From assembly GCA_051876355.1 (NCBI GenBank), contig JBJEHU010000006.1, forward strand, positions 1-64,000: DNA of 64,000 nucleotides, read 5' to 3'. The notes below the pieces were generated by a model. That model was not told the origin of the DNA and made no database searches. It saw nothing but the letters and a program-made list of their open reading frames with translations. The position numbers and the translations under genes are program-made. Below are positions 25,280 through 33,845 of the stretch, piece after piece (position 1 is the first letter of the stretch; each line of letters begins with the position of its first letter). The DNA comes from Olsenella_L sp051876355. GTDB taxonomy: Bacteria; Actinomycetota; Coriobacteriia; Coriobacteriales; Atopobiaceae.

Positions 25280-25951
25280 CTAGCGGTGGTCAATCGCCTT
25301 TGCGATTGCATCGCAGGTGCTCTGGATGATCTGGACAAGGATGATCATGAGGACGACGGTGACGAGCATGACCTGGTCCTCATAGCGGTAGTAGCCGTAG
25401 CGGATAGCGATATCGCCGAGGCCGCCTGCACCGACCGCACCGGCGATGGCCGTGTAGCCGAGGGCCGTGATGAGGGTGATCGAGATGCCGCGGACGATCG
25501 AGGGCATGGCCTCTGGCAGGAGCGCGGAGACGACGATGCGGGGAATCGAGGCGCCGCAGGACTCTGCTGCCTCGATAGCATCCTTTGGCACTTCGGCGAG
25601 CGACTGCTGGACCATGCGGGCCACGAAGGGAGCGGTAGATAGGACGAGGGGAGGGATGACGCCACGGACACCGGTCGTCGTTCCCACGAGCGTCCTTGTC
25701 ATCGGCATGACCGCCACCAGAAGGATGATGAACGGGATGGAGCGTCCCATGTTGATGATCCAGCCCAGGACGGAGTTGAGCGCCTTGTGGGGACGAAGGC
25801 CAGAAGGCTCGGTCACGTAGAGGACGATGCCGAGGAAGAGGCCAATAAGGTAGGCGAAGAACGTGGAGATCAGAAGCATTGCAAGCGTGTCTGCTATGCC
25901 CTGTCCCAGGAGCGATGCATACACATTGAGGAATTCCTGTACGCTATTCAT
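25280..25951 (-). CDS. metI: Methionine ABC transporter permease
   Basis: Inner-membrane permease, 223 residues with five predicted membrane helices. The MetI signature includes LGWIINMGRSIPFIILLVAV, TAPFVARMVQQSLAEVPKD and the EAA loop AIEAAESCGAS. Its start overlaps the end of metN by 8 nt. With metN and metQ it forms a complete importer for D/L-methionine, in keeping with the SAH salvage genes upstream. Confidence 0.93.
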   Translation of the reverse strand: MNSVQEFLNVYASLLGQGIADTLAMLLISTFFAYLIGLFLGIVLYVTEPSGLRPHKALNSVLGWIINMGRSIPFIILLVAVMPMTRTLVGTTTGVRGVIPPLVLSTAPFVARMVQQSLAEVPKDAIEAAESCGASIPRIVVSALLPEAMPSIVRGISITLITALGYTAIAGAVGAGGLGDIAIRYGYYRYEDQVMLVTVVLMIILVQIIQSTCDAIAKAIDHR

Positions 25952-26690
25952 CCCAGCCTGCCTTTCCGAGAAGCTGCTTCGTCACAGTGTGCTGGGGGTT
26001 GGAGAACACATCGGAAACCGTGCCGGTCTCGACGACCTTGCCATGCACGAGCACGGCGACATGCTTGCAGATATCTTCGACGACCTGCATCGAGTGGGTG
26101 ATAACGAGGATCGTGACGCCCGTGCGGTCGTTGATCTCCTTGAGGAGCTTGAGTACTGATGCGGTCGACGCGGGGTCGAGAGCGCTCGTTGCCTCGTCGC
26201 AGAGGATGTAGGCAGGGTGGCATGCGAGGGCGCGGGCGATTGCGACACGCTGCTTCTGGCCGCCGGAGAGCTGTGCCGGATAGGAGCTGGCCTTGTCGGC
26301 AAGTCCGACCTCAGCGAGGAAGCCCTCTGCCTCCTTCTTCTGCTCGGGCGTGACCTTGCCCGTGGCGGCAAGATACGGGAAGCAGACGTTCTCGAGCGCC
26401 GTCTTCTGGGCAAGGAGGCCGAACTGCTGGAAGATCATCGCGACGCGGCGGCGGTAGACCCTGAGATCTGCGCCTGAGAGCACTTCCACATTCTGTCCGT
26501 CCACGACAATCGATCCCGAGGTCGGGGTCTCGAGCAGATTGATGCAGCGGACAAGCGTCGACTTGCCGGCACCGGACATGCCGATGATGCCGAAGATGTC
26601 GCCGTCAGGAATCTCGAGCGACACATCGTCCAGGGCATGCTCCGATGAGGCATTGCCGTATTGCTTCGTAAGATGGGAAATCTCTATCAC
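25944..26690 (-). CDS. metN: Methionine ABC transporter ATP-binding protein
   Basis: ATPase of the importer, 248 residues. It shows Walker A GMSGAGKSTLV (about 38), the signature LSGGQKQRVAIARALA (about 138), and Walker B ILCDEATSALDP. GTG 26690 is chosen because homology begins there (VIEISHLTKQYG) and GGAG lies 8 nt upstream; the longer in-frame extension is Pro/Gly-rich leader. It lacks the roughly 90-residue C-terminal NIL domain that lets E. coli MetN sense methionine, so transinhibition by methionine is not expected. Confidence 0.92.
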   Translation of the reverse strand: MIEISHLTKQYGNASSEHALDDVSLEIPDGDIFGIIGMSGAGKSTLVRCINLLETPTSGSIVVDGQNVEVLSGADLRVYRRRVAMIFQQFGLLAQKTALENVCFPYLAATGKVTPEQKKEAEGFLAEVGLADKASSYPAQLSGGQKQRVAIARALACHPAYILCDEATSALDPASTASVLKLLKEINDRTGVTILVITHSMQVVEDICKHVAVLVHGKVVETGTVSDVFSNPQHTVTKQLLGKAGWDE

Positions 26691-27288
26691 GATAGACTCC
26701 AGGTGAGGATAGACAGTAAGAGACTGACATCCCGCCGGAGGCCAGCCATCAGCTGCGCCCGGTCCTGGCCGCACACGAAGGCAAGGTCAGGTGCCCGGGC
26801 TTGGGCATCTGCATCATCTGTGCGGAATATGTCATCGTCTCAGTAATCATGCATTTAACCTTACGAGTGGCTGAATGATTTCGCAAGTCAAAGGGATACA
26901 TGAAATATAGGTATCAGGATATCTAATTAACAGATAACATGCTGAATCCAGGATTTCTGCGATAAATGGCGCGACAGATACTTGCAGTTGCGTCGCGATA
27001 TCGTGGTATTTGGCCGCAGATGGGAAAGCCTTCGGTCCCTGCCCGACGAATCGGTTCCATATGTGGTAAAACAGTTGGCAGTGCGAATGAAAGGCTTGGC
27101 TTGATGCAGTCCATAGAATGCCTCAGGGCATACGGAAGAGCGATCAAAGAGACTATGTAGGCGTCTGTCCCCTGACAGGCCTCGAGGCCAAGTGACAGGC
27201 GCCATGAAATGCTCGGAAGTCGGAGATGCCGGCGGCCGGGCTCTTTTTGTGAAAAGCGCACGCAATCATCAATGGAAGAGGAAATCAG
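26691..27288. other. Divergent control region between metN and thrS
   Basis: 598 bp without a supported gene. AT-rich patches at 26865-26945 (GATATCTAATTAAC) may hold the promoters. The last 130 bp contain a long imperfect stem (27160-27203). No T-box consensus (UGGNACCGCG) was found before thrS and no SAM-riboswitch consensus before metN. Confidence 0.5.
27160..27203 (+). promoter_or_regulatory. Two-tier stem-loop in the thrS leader
   Basis: GGCGTCTGTC (27160-27169) pairs with GACAGGCGCC (27194-27203) through one G-U pair. It encloses the perfect palindrome GGCCTCGAGGCC (27178-27189). It lies 86 nt before the thrS ATG, so it could act in autoregulation of ThrRS, as tRNA-like operators do in E. 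coli; this is inference. Confidence 0.4.
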
Positions 27289-29055
27289 ATGAAGGTTCTG
27301 TACAACGACGGCCACGTCGCAGAGTGCCCCGAGGACGAGGAGCTCCACGTAATCCGCCACTCTGCAGCCCATATCATGGCACAGGCAATCAAGCGCCTGT
27401 ACCCGGATGCCGACTTCGCATTCGGCCCGGCAACGGACAATGGCTTCTACTACGATATCGACCTGCCCGAGGGCCAGAAGATCTCCGAGGAGGACTTCCC
27501 GCGCATCGAAGAGGAGATGCGCAAGATCTGCAAGGAGAACCTGAAGTTCGAGGTCTACGAGCTTCCGCGCGAAGAGGCCATCAAGCACATGCAGGAGCGC
27601 GGTGAGAAGTACAAGGTCGAGCACATCGGCGACCTTCCTGAGGATGCCCGCATCACGTTCTACAAGCAGGGCGAGTACGTCGACATGTGCGTCGGCCCGC
27701 ACATCCTCTATACGAAGGCGCTCAAGGCCTTCAAGCTCACCGGCGTCTCCGGCGCCTACTGGAAGGGCGACAAGAACAACAAGATGCTCACGCGCATCAA
27801 TGGCATCGCCTTCCGCAGCAAGGACGAGCTCAAGGCACATCTGAAGCTCCTCGAGGAGGCGGAGAAGCGCGACCACCGCAAGATCGGCCAGGAGATGGAG
27901 ATCTTCATGATGAACGAGGCCGGTCCTGGCTTCCCGTTCTGGCTGCCGAACGGCATGCGCATCAGGAACGCCCTCATGCAGTACTGGATGGAGATGCAGG
28001 ACAAGTTCGGCTATGACCAGGTGCAGACGCCGATCATCCTGTCCCGCAAGCTCTGGGAGACCTCCGGCCACTGGGACCACTACAAAGAGAACATGTACAC
28101 GACGAAGATCGACGACGAGGACTACGCGATCAAGCCGATGAACTGCCCGGGCGCCTGCCTGATCTACAAGAGCAAGCCGAGGAGCTACCGCGACCTGCCG
28201 CTCAAGCTCGCCGAGGCTGGCATCGACCATCGCCACGAGCTCCGTGGCGCCCTCCACGGCCTCTTCCGCGTCCGCGAGTTCCAGCAGGACGATGCACACC
28301 TGTTCATCCGTCCGGACCAGATCACGGAGCAGGTCACTGACGTCGCCCATCTGATCACGGCCTACTATGCACAGTTCGGCTTCCCGTATCGTGTCGAGCT
28401 CTCCACGCGTCCGGACAACTCCATGGGCTCCGACGAGGACTGGGAGCGCGCAGAGAAGGGCCTGAAGGATGCCCTCGAAGCCATGGGTGTCGACTACAAG
28501 ATCAACCCGGGCGACGGTGCCTTCTACGGCCCGAAGATCGACTTCCATCTGCAGGACTGCCTCGGCCGCGAGTGGCAGTGCGGCACGATCCAGCTCGACT
28601 TCCAGCTCCCGCACAACTTCCAGCTCGAGTACACGGACAAGGACGGCTCGAAGAAGCAGCCGATCATGATCCATCGTGCTGGCTTCGGCTCGTTCGAGCG
28701 CTTCATCGGCATGCTCATCGAGCAGTACGCTGGCAAGTTCCCGACGTGGCTGTCTCCGTGCCAGGTCAAGGTCCTTCCGGTCTCCGAGAAGACGCGCGAC
28801 TATGCACATCAGGTCGCAGACCGTCTGCGTGCTGCCAAGGTCCGCGTCAAGGTCGATGACCGCGACGAGAAGATCGGCTACAAGATCCGCGAGGCACGTT
28901 CGATCGACCGTGTCCCGTACATGCTGATCATCGGCGAGAAGGAGGCCGAGGCGGGCAACATCTCCGTCCGCGACCGCTCGAACGAGACAGTGCAGAGGGA
29001 CCTCGACGACTTCATCGCAGACATCACGAAGGAGATCGAGGAGCGCAGGGGCTAG
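27289..29055 (+). CDS. thrS: Threonyl-tRNA synthetase, TGS-less form
   Basis: Class II synthetase charging tRNA-Thr. 588 residues, about 55 fewer than usual: the N-terminal TGS domain is absent. The editing domain is present (HSAAHIMAQAIK near 24, CVGPHI near 130 with the zinc-site HxxxH/CxxxH). The catalytic core has motif 2 (FRVREFQQDDAHLF), the zinc Cys in MNCPGAC, and motif 3 GSFERFIGMLIEQYAG. The anticodon domain starts about 485. The start ATG 27289 follows GAAGAGGAAATC; no in-frame upstream start could supply a TGS domain. Confidence 0.95.
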   Translation: MKVLYNDGHVAECPEDEELHVIRHSAAHIMAQAIKRLYPDADFAFGPATDNGFYYDIDLPEGQKISEEDFPRIEEEMRKICKENLKFEVYELPREEAIKHMQERGEKYKVEHIGDLPEDARITFYKQGEYVDMCVGPHILYTKALKAFKLTGVSGAYWKGDKNNKMLTRINGIAFRSKDELKAHLKLLEEAEKRDHRKIGQEMEIFMMNEAGPGFPFWLPNGMRIRNALMQYWMEMQDKFGYDQVQTPIILSRKLWETSGHWDHYKENMYTTKIDDEDYAIKPMNCPGACLIYKSKPRSYRDLPLKLAEAGIDHRHELRGALHGLFRVREFQQDDAHLFIRPDQITEQVTDVAHLITAYYAQFGFPYRVELSTRPDNSMGSDEDWERAEKGLKDALEAMGVDYKINPGDGAFYGPKIDFHLQDCLGREWQCGTIQLDFQLPHNFQLEYTDKDGSKKQPIMIHRAGFGSFERFIGMLIEQYAGKFPTWLSPCQVKVLPVSEKTRDYAHQVADRLRAAKVRVKVDDRDEKIGYKIREARSIDRVPYMLIIGEKEAEAGNISVRDRSNETVQRDLDDFIADITKEIEERRG

Positions 29056-29094
29056 TTCCTGTCCTGCTCTCCGAGCGCATCGCAGCATGAAAAG

Positions 29095-29130
29095 AGGGAG
29101 GCATCCGGCATTGCCGGGTGCCTCCCTTCG
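29095..29130 (+). terminator. Terminator of thrS
   Basis: AGGGAGGCA (29095-29103) pairs with TGCCTCCCT (29119-29127), with an inner CCGGCA/TGCCGG stem, followed by TCGTCTT. Confidence 0.7.
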
Positions 29131-29150
29131 TCTTGGGGCTGCCTTCTCCC

Positions 29151-31364
29151 TTACGCCCTCAGCCAGGACGGCTGCTCGGAGGAGATGACGCGCGTGCAGG
29201 CACGGGCACGGTCAAGCGTCACGACCGAGGAGGCCTGGTAGGAGCCGGATGGCATGAGCTCGAGCGCGAGCGCCGTATCGGGCGTGCGGCCATCGGCAAG
29301 CGCGAGCGGCACAAGGAGACGCAGCGTGTCGTCTGTCGGCACATAGGCCGGTGCGCACCAGCGGTAGCTTGTGCGGGCATGGACAAGCGAGCTTCGGAGC
29401 GCATCGTCGAGGTCGCGGCAGAGCCTGCGCCAGACCGTCGGGTCGGACGAAAGGGCGTGTCCGAGGTCGGTGCGTGCCTGTATGCGCTCGGAAAGCGGGC
29501 GTGCGGCATCGAAGAGCGCCTCGAGGAGCTGCTCCTGCGGCGTGCCCTCGAGCTGCGCGGCAAGGAAGGCTTTCGGCAGGCGGTCTGTCTCGTGGAGCAG
29601 GATGCCACGATAGTCGATGCTCACGAGACGCTCGGAATCGGGCTGGATGTCTGCAAGCGACGTGAGATACTGCGCCGGCTCAGGCAGGGGATTCATGAGA
29701 GCAACGAGCTTCTGGCCAACTTCTCCGGCGCCGGCAACGGCGAAGCCGGCAAGATGCCAGGGCGCGGGGCCATCGGGCGTCGCGGCAAGGCAGGCATAGA
29801 TGTCTTCCTGGAAAGCAGTCACAAGGCCGGTGTTGAATGCGGCAAAGCCGGCATCCTTGAGCTCGAGCACCTTCTTCTCATGGATGAGGCGGCTGAACGT
29901 GCTCACGAGGTACTCATGCAGGATAGGGTAGCGCTCGGCATCCGAACCAGAGCATGACCAGCTCTCGGGGGCTGCCATGCGCGCCAGCGTGCCTAGGGCG
30001 CTCTCCCATGAATCGATCGAGGCAAAGCGCGAGAGCTCGCGCTCGGGGCTTGCAGCAAGGCCTTCCTGGGAGGCAGGCAGAAGGTCGCTCCAGGCGCCTT
30101 CGTCTACATGCGGCAGGCCTTCGATGCCCACCGCATCATGTGCATGGCCCGTCCCGTCATCGCCGTCCACGAGCACGAGCGACCACTGCTTGCCGGCAAT
30201 CGGGCGGGTGCTGCGGCGGATCGTGAGGCGCACAGGAGTCGAGCCATCCTCTGCAAGGAAGCGGATCGGGAAGCTCACGCGGCTCCTCGAACCCTCGACG
30301 GCACCGGTTGCAAGCGCATGCTGCCAGTCCTCGTCGAGCACCTGTACCAGATCGATATCGAAGGGGAGCATGCGGGTCAGCATGCTCATGAGCTCGTCCT
30401 TGCAGTGGACCTCGGAGCTGAAGCTCCGAGGAAGCGTGCGCGGAAGCGCCTCCGATGCTGCCTTCTCTGCTTGCTGCGGCTTCTGGGCAGGTTCATATGC
30501 AACGGGCTCTGCTGCGGCAGGTGCTGCAGCCTCGGGCTCCGGCATTGCTTTAGCCTCGGGCTCCGGCGCTGCTGCAGCGGCCTCTGATGGCTGCTCTGGC
30601 GCGTTTTCGGCGGGAGCGGGCTCTGCAGGCGCAGCCTGCGCTTTGGCGTTCTCAGCTGGCTTCTCGGCAGCCTCTGGCTCGGGCTCAGGTTCGGCAGGCT
30701 CTGCCGGCATCGCACGTATCTCGTCGAGCGTGAAGACATGGGGGTGAGATAGGTCCTCTTCCTTCGGCGTTTCGGCTTCCTTTGCTGTCTCAGGCGCTGG
30801 AGATGCTTCAGGCTCCGCAGGAGCGGGTGCTGCCAGCTCTGCAGCCTCCTCTGACACTGGCCTGGCTTCTGTCTTCTCTGGCTCCTCTGCAGGAGTCTCG
30901 GGTGCCGGAGCCTCGGGTGCCGGAGCCGGGGATGTGTCTTCAGGCTTCTGCTCTGGAGCCTTCTCTTCAGCCTTGGGCGCGGGTCCTGCCTTCTTCTGCT
31001 TCTTCTGGATATGGCGGGGCTTCACGGCCTTGAGCTGCGAGCCCTTCTTTTTCTTCCACGGCTTTCCGGCCTTGCCCGATCCCTTCTCGGGAGCAGGTGC
31101 AGAAAGCGCCTCATCCCACTGCTCGTTCTGGACAATCGTGATATAGCTCCTGCCGCCCTTGAAGTCCGTGAGCGTCACGAAATCGGAACAGGCTTCCATT
31201 ACATCGTGGAACGTCTCGCACCCCAGATCTTCAGGCTCTATGCCTTCCCGTCTGAAGAGCTCTTCTGCCTTTGGCAGGAATATCTGGTGTCCTGTCCCGT
31301 ATTCCTTCGCAATGAGCTGATAGATATAGAGCTGGTGCCCAAGCTGAATCTTTGCCATCTTCAT
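29151..31364 (-). CDS. Large protein with LOTUS-like and DUF3825-like ends
   Basis: 737 residues. The first 90 (MAKIQLGHQLYIYQLIAKEY... to ITIVQNEQWDEA) look like an OST-HTH/LOTUS winged helix. A Lys-rich patch (KPWKKKKG) follows, then about 200 residues of Pro/Glu/Ala-rich disordered linker (EPKTEARP-type repeats). Beyond about 300 comes a second folded unit. The C-terminal 180 residues, with AAFNTGLVTAFQEDIYACL and the ending VVTLDRARACTRVI, resemble DUF3825. That domain is usually attached to nucleic-acid-associated modules. RNA binding is plausible. The start is uncertain among ATG 31367, 31364 and 31358. Transcribed away from the PLP-like gene across a shared inverted repeat. Confidence 0.5.
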   Translation of the reverse strand: MKMAKIQLGHQLYIYQLIAKEYGTGHQIFLPKAEELFRREGIEPEDLGCETFHDVMEACSDFVTLTDFKGGRSYITIVQNEQWDEALSAPAPEKGSGKAGKPWKKKKGSQLKAVKPRHIQKKQKKAGPAPKAEEKAPEQKPEDTSPAPAPEAPAPETPAEEPEKTEARPVSEEAAELAAPAPAEPEASPAPETAKEAETPKEEDLSHPHVFTLDEIRAMPAEPAEPEPEPEAAEKPAENAKAQAAPAEPAPAENAPEQPSEAAAAAPEPEAKAMPEPEAAAPAAAEPVAYEPAQKPQQAEKAASEALPRTLPRSFSSEVHCKDELMSMLTRMLPFDIDLVQVLDEDWQHALATGAVEGSRSRVSFPIRFLAEDGSTPVRLTIRRSTRPIAGKQWSLVLVDGDDGTGHAHDAVGIEGLPHVDEGAWSDLLPASQEGLAASPERELSRFASIDSWESALGTLARMAAPESWSCSGSDAERYPILHEYLVSTFSRLIHEKKVLELKDAGFAAFNTGLVTAFQEDIYACLAATPDGPAPWHLAGFAVAGAGEVGQKLVALMNPLPEPAQYLTSLADIQPDSERLVSIDYRGILLHETDRLPKAFLAAQLEGTPQEQLLEALFDAARPLSERIQARTDLGHALSSDPTVWRRLCRDLDDALRSSLVHARTSYRWCAPAYVPTDDTLRLLVPLALADGRTPDTALALELMPSGSYQASSVVTLDRARACTRVISSEQPSWLRA

Positions 31365-31445
31365 CATCCCAACAAAATGTCCCTGCAATGGGGACCGCGC
31401 GAATTCGAAACGTATCTAGACATACCCAAAAGTGTCTGTCTGCGC

Positions 31446-31477
31446 ATGCATCCATGCCCTGTCTTGTATGGATGCAT
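31446..31477. promoter_or_regulatory. Perfect 10-bp inverted repeat in a divergent control region
   Basis: ATGCATCCAT (31446-31455) and ATGGATGCAT (31468-31477), 12-bp spacer. It sits between the diverging LOTUS/DUF3825-like and PLP-fold genes. It could be an operator for both. Confidence 0.45.
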
Positions 31478-31596
31478 CGAAGACAACGCCCTTTCCGGCA
31501 TGCATCGTGCATGTAACAGGGTACGCCTACGGCTGTTTCCGTACAGTGATTTGGCGCGAATCTGCGTAAGATGGAGGTGGAAGGAGCTGATTGGGA

Positions 31597-32394
31597 ATGG
31601 ATCAGAAGCTGGACGAGATACTGAAGGGCTTCTCGAAGCGCCTCGGCGCCGCAAGGACCTGGATCGTGCCTGGAGGGACCGAGCATCTCTCCGAGGGACT
31701 GCCTCCGGAGGCAGTGCTTGGAGAGACGCTCGGCGGCGTGCCGATAGCCTGCTTCGATGTGAAGACAGAAGCGGCCAAGGCACAGGAGGCAGGCCAGTTC
31801 CTCGTCGTCGACAATACGCTTGCAAGCTCCTATGGCTGCCCAGCCGTGCGCCTCGGTGCCGCTCTTGCCATCGAGTCGCTCGATGCGGTCCTGGGCTGGC
31901 TCGGCTCTGGCCTCATTGCCGTGAGCGTGCCGAAGGAGGTGCCAGACGGGCTCCAGGAGCTTGTCTCCTCGTTCGATGAGCGGCCCGAGCTTTCGGGCAG
32001 GATGCTCGACGAGCTCGTGCGGGCTCTCCGGAGCTTCGATGAGAGGAGAAGGGGAGCCTCTGACAATGCGCAGGTGGCAGCGAGCTATCTCGTCTGCCAT
32101 CCGGCGGTGAAGGAAGTCCGCTATCCTGGCCTCAAGGGAGATCCGACGCAGCCCATAGCGGCACGGACGCTCCAGCGCGGTTTCGGCCCCTGTGTCGATT
32201 TCCGCCTCAGGAATCCTAGGACCGACGTGGAAGGGCGCATCCTCTGCGCTCCGGGAAACACCTGGGTGCCCGGAGGCATCGCCTCGAGACTCTCTGTCGT
32301 GACCGATGCAGATGGTGCGATCTGGACGCGGCTCACGTGTGGCCATGGGAAGCCGGAGCCTCTGATCGAAGCGCTCGAGAAGACGCTCAGATAG
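31597..32394 (+). CDS. Truncated Cys/Met-metabolism PLP-fold protein
   Basis: 265 residues, versus about 390 for cystathionine synthases/lyases. QFLVVDNTLASSYGCPAVRLGAALAIES aligns with the 'VVDNTFASPY...LGADiVvhS' strand that binds PLP. The lysine expected in the following 'ATKYlgGH' is replaced by LDAVLGWLG. The C-terminal half (GLKGDPTQPIAARTLQRGFG, and RLSVVTDAD near the 'RLSvGiED' motif) keeps family order. An active aminotransferase-type reaction is unlikely without Lys. It may be a regulator or a scaffold subunit. ATG 31597 is preferred over TTG 31591 (AAGGAG 10 nt upstream). Confidence 0.6.
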   Translation: MDQKLDEILKGFSKRLGAARTWIVPGGTEHLSEGLPPEAVLGETLGGVPIACFDVKTEAAKAQEAGQFLVVDNTLASSYGCPAVRLGAALAIESLDAVLGWLGSGLIAVSVPKEVPDGLQELVSSFDERPELSGRMLDELVRALRSFDERRRGASDNAQVAASYLVCHPAVKEVRYPGLKGDPTQPIAARTLQRGFGPCVDFRLRNPRTDVEGRILCAPGNTWVPGGIASRLSVVTDADGAIWTRLTCGHGKPEPLIEALEKTLR

Positions 32395-32418
32395 GGGAGC
32401 AGACGCCATCTCCTCATG

Positions 32419-32446
32419 AAGAAGGGCCGCAGATGCGGCCCTTCTT
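32419..32446. terminator. Bidirectional terminator between the PLP-fold gene and folA
   Basis: Perfect 12-bp stem AAGAAGGGCCGC/GCGGCCCTTCTT with an AGAT loop. It serves both convergent genes. Confidence 0.75.
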
Positions 32447-32457
32447 GGTGTGGCAAT

Positions 32458-32958
32458 CTATTTCAGCGCGTCGTTTTGGTAGGTCACGAAGCGGAACGCT
32501 ATGCCTTCAGGCGTCACATCCTCGTCGGTCTCGTCCGTGACAGACCAGCCGGGATCCTCGTCGAGGTTCGGGAAGAAGGCATCGGCTTCGCGCACGCAGT
32601 CAGCCTTCGTGACGATAGCGTCGGAGCAGAAGGGGAGAAGCTCCTTATAGACGCTGGCGCCTCCTATGACCCAGACCTTGTCCGGATCTTCGTCCTTCAC
32701 GGCAGAAAGCAGCTCGTCGATGGAGCCGACGGTCTCTGCTCCCGGATCGAGCGTGCTTCCGCCATGCGTGAGCACGATATTCCGCCGGTTCTTGAGAGGA
32801 CGCCCTCCCGGGAAGCTCTCGAGCGTGCGGCGTCCCATAACGACGGTGCCGCCGGTCGTGCATTCGACGAAGTGGTGCATGTCGGCCTTGTTCCGGACGA
32901 GGAGCTGGCCCTTGTTGCCGATGCCCCAGTCGGAGCAGACAGCGACGATTGCTCTCAT
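32458..32958 (-). CDS. folA: Dihydrofolate reductase
   Basis: Reduces dihydrofolate to THF with NADPH. 166 residues: AIVAVCSDWGIGNKGQLLV (about 3-21), the GTVVMGRRTLESFPGGRPL motif (about 37-55), and VWVIGGASVYKELLPF (about 95-110). Placed 8 nt after thyA, so DHF made by thymidylate synthase is recycled by the next gene product. AGGAGCGC precedes the ATG. Confidence 0.96.
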   Translation of the reverse strand: MRAIVAVCSDWGIGNKGQLLVRNKADMHHFVECTTGGTVVMGRRTLESFPGGRPLKNRRNIVLTHGGSTLDPGAETVGSIDELLSAVKDEDPDKVWVIGGASVYKELLPFCSDAIVTKADCVREADAFFPNLDEDPGWSVTDETDEDVTPEGIAFRFVTYQNDALK

Positions 32959-32966
32959 GTGCGCTC

Positions 32967-33815
32967 CTAGATAGCGATAGGGATGTTCTTGATCTGAGGG
33001 CCGTGCTGGTAGTCCTCGACGATCAGGTCATCGGTCGTGAAGGCATAGAAGTCATGCACATCCGGGTTGAGCGTCACCTTCGGTGCCGGATAGGTCGGAC
33101 GGGAGATGAGCTCCTCGATCATCGGCACATGGCGGTCATAGATGTGGGCATCGGCAATCATGTGCACGAGCTCGCCTGCCTGCATGTCGCATGACTGCGC
33201 GACCATCATGAGGAGGATCGCGTACTGGCAGACGTTCCAGTTGTTCGCGGCAAGTACGTCCTGGCTGCGCTGGACCAGCACCATGTTGAGCGTCGGGCGG
33301 TCGCATCCAGGATCCTGCGTCACGTTGTAGATTGCGTTGTAGGCACAGGGATAGAGATGCATCTCGTGCAGGTCCTGGAAGTTGTACATGTTCGTCATGA
33401 TCCGCCGGGAGTATGGATTGTGCTTGAGATCGTAGAGCACACGGTCCATCTGGTCGAACCTGCCTTCGGGATACTCGGAGACCTGTCCGATCTGGTAGCC
33501 ATAGGCCTTGCCGATCGAGCCCTCCTCGTCTGCCCACTCGTCCCAGATGTGCGAGTGCAGGTCGTGGATGTTGTTCGACTTCTTCTGGTAGATCCACAGA
33601 ATCTCGTCCATCGCGCTCTTGAGAGCCGTGCGCCTGAGCGTGAGTGCCGGGAACTCCTCCCTCAGGTCATAGCGGTTGCAGACACCGAAGCGCTTGATCG
33701 TATAGGCAGGAGTGCCGTCCTCCCAGTGGGGGCGCACCTTCTGTCCTTCGGTTGTCGTGCCATGGTCCAGGATATCGCGGCACATCGCGATGAAGATGTC
33801 GTCGGCCTTGCTCAT
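32967..33815 (-). CDS. thyA: Thymidylate synthase
   Basis: Methylates dUMP to dTMP with methylene-THF. 282 residues. The catalytic Cys lies in LYPCAYNAIYNV, where the common 'PPCH' His is Ala, as in a recognised Gram-positive ThyA subgroup. Phosphate-binding VQRSQDVLAANNWNV and the substrate-binding ADAHIYDRH are conserved. AAAGGAG precedes ATG 33815. Sits between a small membrane protein gene and folA in a seven-gene minus-strand run. Confidence 0.94.
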   Translation of the reverse strand: MSKADDIFIAMCRDILDHGTTTEGQKVRPHWEDGTPAYTIKRFGVCNRYDLREEFPALTLRRTALKSAMDEILWIYQKKSNNIHDLHSHIWDEWADEEGSIGKAYGYQIGQVSEYPEGRFDQMDRVLYDLKHNPYSRRIMTNMYNFQDLHEMHLYPCAYNAIYNVTQDPGCDRPTLNMVLVQRSQDVLAANNWNVCQYAILLMMVAQSCDMQAGELVHMIADAHIYDRHVPMIEELISRPTYPAPKVTLNPDVHDFYAFTTDDLIVEDYQHGPQIKNIPIAI

Positions 33816-33845
33816 GGGCAGGCTCCTTTCTTCTGAGAGAGCGTC

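Noticed and set aside
26691..26870. SAM riboswitch before metN
   Set aside because: No match to SAM-I or SAM-IV conserved core in the minus-strand leader.
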